Positions 58,639-64,000 of a stretch of 64,000 bases of DNA are shown here, in pieces (the stretch's first letter is position 1; each line of letters opens with the position of its first letter). The position numbers were made by a program, and so were the translations under genes. The notes under the pieces are model-generated. The model worked only from the letters and a program-made list of their open reading frames with translations, searched no databases and was not told the origin of the DNA. The stretch comes from Halichondria panicea (taxonomy: Eukaryota > Porifera > Demospongiae > Suberitida > Halichondriidae), in NCBI RefSeq assembly GCF_963675165.1, contig NC_087379.1:7098339-7162338 (forward strand), written 5' to 3'.

Positions 58639-61600
58639 GTGCTCTTGGTACACAGTATAATACCGTATAAGCTCTATTTAAGGCACCACATAAAATATTT
58701 TCGCTGGTATAGATGGCTGTATTCAGAGGTGGAAAATTTAGTTTTGAGGCTGGGTGGCGTGTCTTTAGAGGGCTGCCTTCTAATTGGAGATAAAAAAAAA
58801 CAGCTTTTACAACCTCTAATACGGCTACCTTTACCAGCGTAAATAGTTTTATGTGGCGCCTTAAATAGAGCTTATATGGTTAATTTTATTATTCACGTGT
58901 TTTATCAATGCCCCTCCCCCCCTACTAGACTCTCCGCTGAGTGCAGATCTATGGCTGCTCAACAGCTGTACAGTGAAGGGACCCTCAGAGGATGGCCTCA
59001 AGAACTCCATCAGGAAAGGGCGTGAGTTGGGGAAGCCCCTCGTCGTTGCTGGCTGTGTGCCTCAGGGGCAGAGAAACCATGGCGATATTCAAGGGCTCTC
59101 CGTAATTGGAGTAAGTAGAGAGAAAGATATCTATTTAAACATAATGTTTTCGGTATTACTTCAGGTGCAGCAGATTGATCGCGTGGTGGAGGTGGTGGAG
59201 GAAACCCTACAAGGTCGCTCCGTACGGCTGTTTGGTCAGCGGAGGTCCAACGGGGTTAAAGTGGGCGGGGCTCCTCTGGACCTGCCCAAGATTAGGAAGA
59301 ATCCTCTCATCGAGATCATTGCCATCAATACTGGGTGAGTGAGTGTGCTGTAACGTAACATTTATTGTAGATGCCAAAAAAAATTTTTAGCGTACGATTA
59401 AAACTAACTAAGAAAAGTCTGTTTGGGAAGCGTACTCTCTAAAAGAATTCCTTCTAAGCTTTCAGAAAATTATTTTATTGTTCAGTTCAGCGCTAAGATT
59501 AAAGAGTAGTGCCTTTATTCACAGTATCAAGTACACACACAGTGTTGAAACCTCTCCCCCTCTTCCTTCTTTCAGATGTTTGAACCAGTGCACGTACTGC
59601 AAGACCAAGCATGCTCGAGGGGACCTGGGCAGTTACCCACCAGAGGAGATAGTCACCAGAGCAGAACAGGCATTCACAGGTACACTTAACTTATATTGTT
59701 GGAAATTTTTTTGTGTGATAATTTTTTTGTCTTCCTAGAGGGTGTTGTAGAGATATGGTTGACTAGTGAGGATCTTGGAGCTTATGGTCGTGATATTGGA
59801 GTCACCCTGCCCGAGTTGCTATGGAAACTAGTTGCCGTGGTTCCAGAGGGATGTATGATTCGTCTCGGAATGACCAACCCACCGTATATTATGGAGCATG
59901 TCAAGGTATTGTACTGTGTCACCTTTCGTGTAACTTGAGTTAGGAACGTCCAATTTCAAAACTAAAATATGCATTTAGTAGCTATTTGGTAGTGCTACAA
60001 TATGGTAGATCAGCGATTGTTTTCGGGCTCAACTGTGTGTGTTAGTGAATGGGTGTTTTTTTCTTGAGAGGCCATAACTTTAGTTACATGTCCAATTATA
60101 CAGAAATTGTATTTAGGAAGTCATTTACATGATGGCAGTTTTGGTCAAAATGTTTGGGATAGGTCAATTTCCTAAGCTCTAGTCATGCTACTCTCCCACC
60201 TCTCACTGACAGGAGATGGCGGCCATCTTGTGCCACCCTCGTGTGTATTCGTTCCTGCACATCCCAGTGCAGTGTGGCTCTGACAATGTCCTGGGAGACA
60301 TGAAGAGAGAGTACTCCAGTGGAGACTTTAGGTTCCTCGTGGACTACCTCAAGAAACAGTGAGTGCACTTAAAGGTCGTATGTGGGTACAGAGAGAACTG
60401 AAAATAATGTTTGAAGTTTGTAGCAGGTGGCTGTGGTGCCTGCTGCCTATATAGAGTTGCCCTACCACCTGCAAGGAAGTCACTATTTGTGTCAATGTGT
60501 GTGTCTACCATGTGTGTTTGTTTAGTGTTGGCCCAATTCAACACAGCCTCTTTTTTAATGCGTCTTTCTGAGATTGTGTGTGTGTGTGTTGTGGGGATGG
60601 AAGGACATTGTATATGTATCTGTGTAATGGGAAGGTTATCGGGGGAGGGGGGTGAATGACCTCTGTGTGCATGTGATTGCATTTTATAATAGTAGCTGTG
60701 AATTGTGCAATCAGCAGCTCATAAATTTTGAATATCTCAATAATCATAGACAATGAATAATGCAATGTCAGCCAGATCACAGCTGTTGGTAGTAGGGGTC
60801 ATAGTGGTGTATAATACCTGTACTGCTGGTATTGTGTTGGATTGTTGTTGTGGATTGTTATTAGTTCTCACGAGTTATAATTATGGTTTCTCCACATTTG
60901 ATGCTGTATGTTTTCTTGTCCACCCTCACACACACACACACAGTGTACCTGGGGTCACCATAGCCACTGACATCATCTGTGGCTTCCCAACAGAGACACC
61001 TGAGGTAAGAAACATTCACATTATGGTGGGCCTATCATAATGTTATGCACCACTAGTGGGTACCTCGATACATGTAGGAGTACCTCTTGTACAACACTTG
61101 CCATGTACATGTACGTGTGTGAATACATGTACGTGTGCATATGATTTCAATAAAAAGACCTCCGGCTGTTATGTGACTGTAAACTACATAGCAGCCTCTC
61201 TACTTGTATAGAAAGTGATGTAAGAGTTGATTTGTAGCCCAAACTCCACAAGTGGGCAGCTCACTGAGTATTCTGTCATAATAATCATAATTATTTTTGA
61301 TCTCTGCAGTATAGCATGAATTTTTCGTGGCACTTGAATGTCCTCTAAAAAAGCATTTCGTTTACCTAATTTTTGTCTCGAAATATCGCGCTATACAATA
61401 TAATTTGGTATTCACTATCATGTGGTATTGACCCCCCCCCCTACAGGACTTCCTGAATACGCTGTCTCTGGTGACAGAGTACAAGTTCCCTAGTTTGTTC
61501 ATCAACCAGTTCTACCCTCGTCCCGGCACACCGGCTGCTAGGATGAAGCGAGTGCCCACACAAGAGGTCAAGAGGCGGAGCAGGGAACTATCCCAGGTGA

Positions 61601-62587
61601 CACCTCACAGGAGATATACGTGGTCGTGGTATAGTATCTAGTATCTGCTGTTTGATTGTGATAATTACTAGCTAGCCCTGCTGTTTGTGATCGTATTTAA
61701 TACCCTTAAGTTTATATAAGATGAGAATCACAACTACATTTTGCAAGGTTACATACATGCATGTGTTATACATGTACAATTGTCTTTATACTCACATTCT
61801 TAGCAGCTTTTCGTGACAGTCTTTGATGGCCTATGATAGTGCTGTGTTGTGTTGTGTCTCCACTATTGCAGTTGTTTCAGTCGTACCGTCCCTATGACGA
61901 CAAGGTTGGCGAGAAACAGGTTGTCCTGGCAACGGAGGTATCTCACGATGAGCAGTATTATGTCGCCCACAACAAGTTCTATGAACAAGTGAGCTCATAA
62001 TTAGATATGGGAGAGCTACCGTATCGTATTACTAGAATATTTTGCGCGCGAAAAATCTTTGCGAATGAGCCAAATCACAGCCTTTTGCGTTCTGACTATT
62101 GCGTTCTGGTATATAGTGTTATACATTGTAACCCCCTGGAGCATGCCCCCCCCTCTTTGTGTGCATATATTAGAGTCCCCATAGCTTTCTCTTAAACACT
62201 AGTAGAGTGTTCACCATATACGTATGTCACCACACACGTTCACTCCTCCCCTCCCTCGTGCAGGTACTGGTCCCTAAGGACCCTCAACTACTGGGCAAGA
62301 CATTCGAGGTCCTCATCACGACCACTGGGAAACACTTTCTGAAGGGAGACGTGGTGACCAACTCGTTGGTGAGGATCCCGCCACGCCCCGCCCCCCTACC
62401 AGCCGGGGCCGTAAGCGGAGGACAAAAATGGAAAGAGGAACGATCTCCAGTTACCCCATCTCCACCTAAGACGTGGTATAGGAGTAGCCTTTGCTCAATT
62501 GACTTGCTGCTACTGTTCTCAGCTTTGCTTGTGATTTGTGCTGGCATTTTGGTGCAATACAGACCATATTTTCCCATGTTTTCATGA
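58127..62587 (+). CDS. CDKAL1: Threonylcarbamoyladenosine tRNA methylthiotransferase CDKAL1
   Basis: Ten exons: 58127-58442, 58929-59110, 59165-59334, 59576-59679, 59739-59905, 60213-60358, 60944-61004, 61447-61596, 61872-61988 and 62264-62587. They total 1,737 nt, or 578 residues, about the length of human CDKAL1. Order: MTTase domain ([31 protein letters not shown]), radical SAM domain with CLNQCTYC (CxxxCxxC 4Fe-4S motif), [37 protein letters not shown], then a TRAM-like region ([16 protein letters not shown]) and a C-terminal hydrophobic anchor ([17 protein letters not shown]) as in the ER tail-anchored animal protein. It adds the methylthio group to t6A37 in tRNA-Lys(UUU). All family cysteines are present; it looks functional. 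Confidence 0.95.
58584..58632. repeat. (AC)n microsatellite in CDKAL1 intron 1
   Basis: ACACAC tract interrupted by one AACACA step. Confidence 0.9.
58667..58876. mobile_element. 210-bp inverted-repeat element in CDKAL1 intron 1
   Basis: ATAAGCTCTATTTAAGGCAC at the left and its near complement GCGCCTTAAATAGAGCTTAT at the right, with about 45 bp of paired arms (also CGCTGGTA and TACCAGCG). Flanked by TA-rich sequence; the duplication length cannot be fixed. Confidence 0.75.
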
Positions 62588-62771
62588 ATCATTATTATTT
62601 TTGTTCACCATTCTGTAATGAATTCATGTAATTATTATTAATTGGACAAAAATCGTTTCATTAGAAAAAACTCGGTTTAGTTAGTATAATTATTTTGTGA
62701 CGATTCGTACCAGATCTTTAAAATTATGTAAAACCAGACTTGTCCCTGAGCTAGCTAGAGGGCTTGTCATA

Positions 62772-63570
62772 ATGTCTGAAGACAGTGACTTCCCAGGTCT
62801 GAATAAGAAACACGGCTTCTTCAAAGTCATTGAACGTAACCAAAAGGATAGAGATGATTATCATCACAAGCAGGAGCCCATCAAACAGGTTCAAATCTGT
62901 TTAATTAATTAGATTTCCAGGTGCATGTTATTGCTAGTGATTGTGTACGTACATGTATGCTTTAAACGTTATCTAAATGCAAACCTGTCTGCATTCACTC
63001 TACAGGCTCGAAGTGGGGCAGTAAAGAGTGAGAGGAGGCCTCAGCGACGACCCCCTGCAGAGCTGTACCGACCCCCCATACAAAAGGGGGAGGGGCTGTA
63101 CTGCATCGAGATAGAGGTGGTCCCAGGGAAATGGCACCAGGAGGTCATTGAGGAGGTACGTGGGCGGGGGAACTAAACTATCTCCAATCAATCTAGCCAT
63201 TACTCATTTTGCTACGTACATGTACATACTTTTGTGTGCACACTTATCCTTCTTGACACCTTCCCTCAAGCTGTTAATGCTATATACACCTATTATATTA
63301 AATTGTCACCTTCCCTTTATAAGCTGGGCCTAACCTGTGTCTACTATGATCTCATTCCTTTATATGTTACTTTCCCCTCATGGAGGAGGGGGGCTAACTT
63401 ATATATTTATATTACATGTACACGCACCTATTGTCCTTTGCTTGCTCATGCAGACTGGGCGTGGGCGGGAGGTATCAAGGTCTATCTCACGACAGTACAG
63501 ACTGGACACTGTCAAGCAGCAAGCTATTAGTGAACTGATCTCGGAATTTGAATCGAGTCTTGAACTGTGA
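62772..63570 (+). CDS. Small basic protein of unknown function
   Basis: Exons 62772-62888, 63006-63155 and 63454-63570 join in frame 0 to 127 residues. The N-terminus is MSEDSDFPGLNKKHGFFKVI. An Arg/Pro-rich stretch follows (RRPQRRPPAELYRPPIQKGE), then a strand-like segment (GLYCIEIEVVPGKWHQEV) and a C-terminal helix (LDTVKQQAISELISEFESSL). The RRPxxxLYxPP stretch faintly recalls the start of R3HCC1-type proteins, but I do not assign it. An ATG at 62697 is in frame; 62772 is preferred because the intervening codons look like leader. Starts 184 bp after the CDKAL1 stop, same strand. Confidence 0.7.
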
Positions 63571-63770
63571 CAATTGAACTATATATCTATGTCAGCCTAT
63601 GCTAATAATTATGTTAGCCAAATATCACTTTCGAATCACTTGATTATCATCATTATTTGAATATTTATGAATTTCAAATTTTAAAACTGTTTTACATGTA
63701 CAATTGCAAGGTACACAACTATATATAAACACATAGTTCAGAGTTCTCTGCAGGTGGTGTGTTGATGAGG

Positions 63771-64000
63771 TCAGAGGTCAACTGCCCTCCCCTCCTTCAG
63801 AGACACCTCACACGCATCAGCCACTCTAGTAGCCAGCAACGTCTGTTCCCGAGTCACACACGATGGCTGGGTGGGGTCTCGTAGCAGTGTGATGAAGTGG
63901 TCCAGCTCCAGACGATAGGCCGCCTCGTAGCGTTGAGGGAAAGAATAGAGGAGGGGCTTCATGGTGACCCCACCATTTGCCGAGAGAGAGACAGAATCCT
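63771..64000 (-). CDS. Gfo/Idh/MocA-family oxidoreductase, C-terminal exon (cut by window edge)
   Basis: The minus-strand frame open from the right edge to a TGA at 63771-63773 encodes SVSLSANGGVTMKP, then FPQRYEAAYRLELDHFITLL, TREQTLLATRVADACEVSLK and EGRAVDL. The YxxAYxxELxHF block followed by an ATRVADAxxxS helix is the C-terminal pattern of inositol 2-dehydrogenase-like Gfo/Idh/MocA enzymes, NAD(P)-dependent oxidoreductases of sugars and inositols. The Rossmann domain is outside the window, so the substrate is unknown. The frame stays open upstream of the first Met, so an acceptor or more exon lies beyond 64,000. Confidence 0.8.
   Translation of the reverse strand, partial: DSVSLSANGGVTMKPLLYSFPQRYEAAYRLELDHFITLLRDPTQPSCVTREQTLLATRVADACEVSLKEGRAVDL

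Noticed and set aside
1..64000. tRNA or rRNA genes
   Set aside because: I looked for cloverleaf A and B box patterns and rRNA-like conserved blocks and saw none I could support by eye.

Overview
This is eukaryotic (animal) DNA: genes have many short exons with GT-AG introns, there are ankyrin, ZU5 and Death-domain proteins, a piggyBac transposase, many short inverted-repeat elements and simple repeats, and no bacterial gene organisation. The innate-immunity-like multidomain genes, the compact housekeeping genes and the palindrome-rich introns suggest an early-branching metazoan such as a demosponge. The species cannot be fixed from the sequence alone. Exon coordinates were read by eye from splice sites, reading phase and comparison between the paralogous copies.

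Bases 1-54,000 are a tandem cluster of closely related ankyrin-ZU5-Death genes. Gene A enters from the left edge and reaches a stop at 15,312. Its ankyrin part is made of 99-bp phase-0 exons, one repeat each, separated by introns that are near copies of one another and carry the same miniature transposons. Gene B (28,936-43,915) is a full-length paralogue. Gene C (48,258-53,998) is a shorter paralogue with an intact terminal Death domain and an open frame of 2,133 nt. A partial duplicate of the gene A 3' part lies at 25,080-27,664. Orphan or decayed exons follow genes A and B, including one CARD-like exon at 47,725-48,023. A broken piggyBac transposase gene (minus strand, 24,788-21,582) with a proline-rich minisatellite exon sits downstream of gene A. 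A broken histidine acid phosphatase fragment (27,898-28,691) precedes gene B.

Bases 54,541-64,000 hold ordinary single-copy genes in two divergent pairs plus two more. An NmrA-like atypical SDR (minus) is head to head with a PACC1/TMEM206-type proton-activated chloride channel (plus). A small, probably N-myristoylated protein of unknown function (minus) is head to head with CDKAL1, the tRNA-ms2t6A methylthiotransferase (plus). Then come a 127-aa protein of unknown function (plus) and the 3' end of a Gfo/Idh/MocA-family oxidoreductase (minus), cut by the right edge.

The most interesting signal is the ankyrin cassette array. The first halves of the exons differ mainly at positions expected to contact ligands, while the second halves and the introns stay nearly constant. 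With ZU5 and Death domains behind it, this looks like a diversifying recognition-receptor cluster. The introns record several miniature transposon families with clear target-site duplications (TA or 9 bp), nested insertions and shared recombination junctions.
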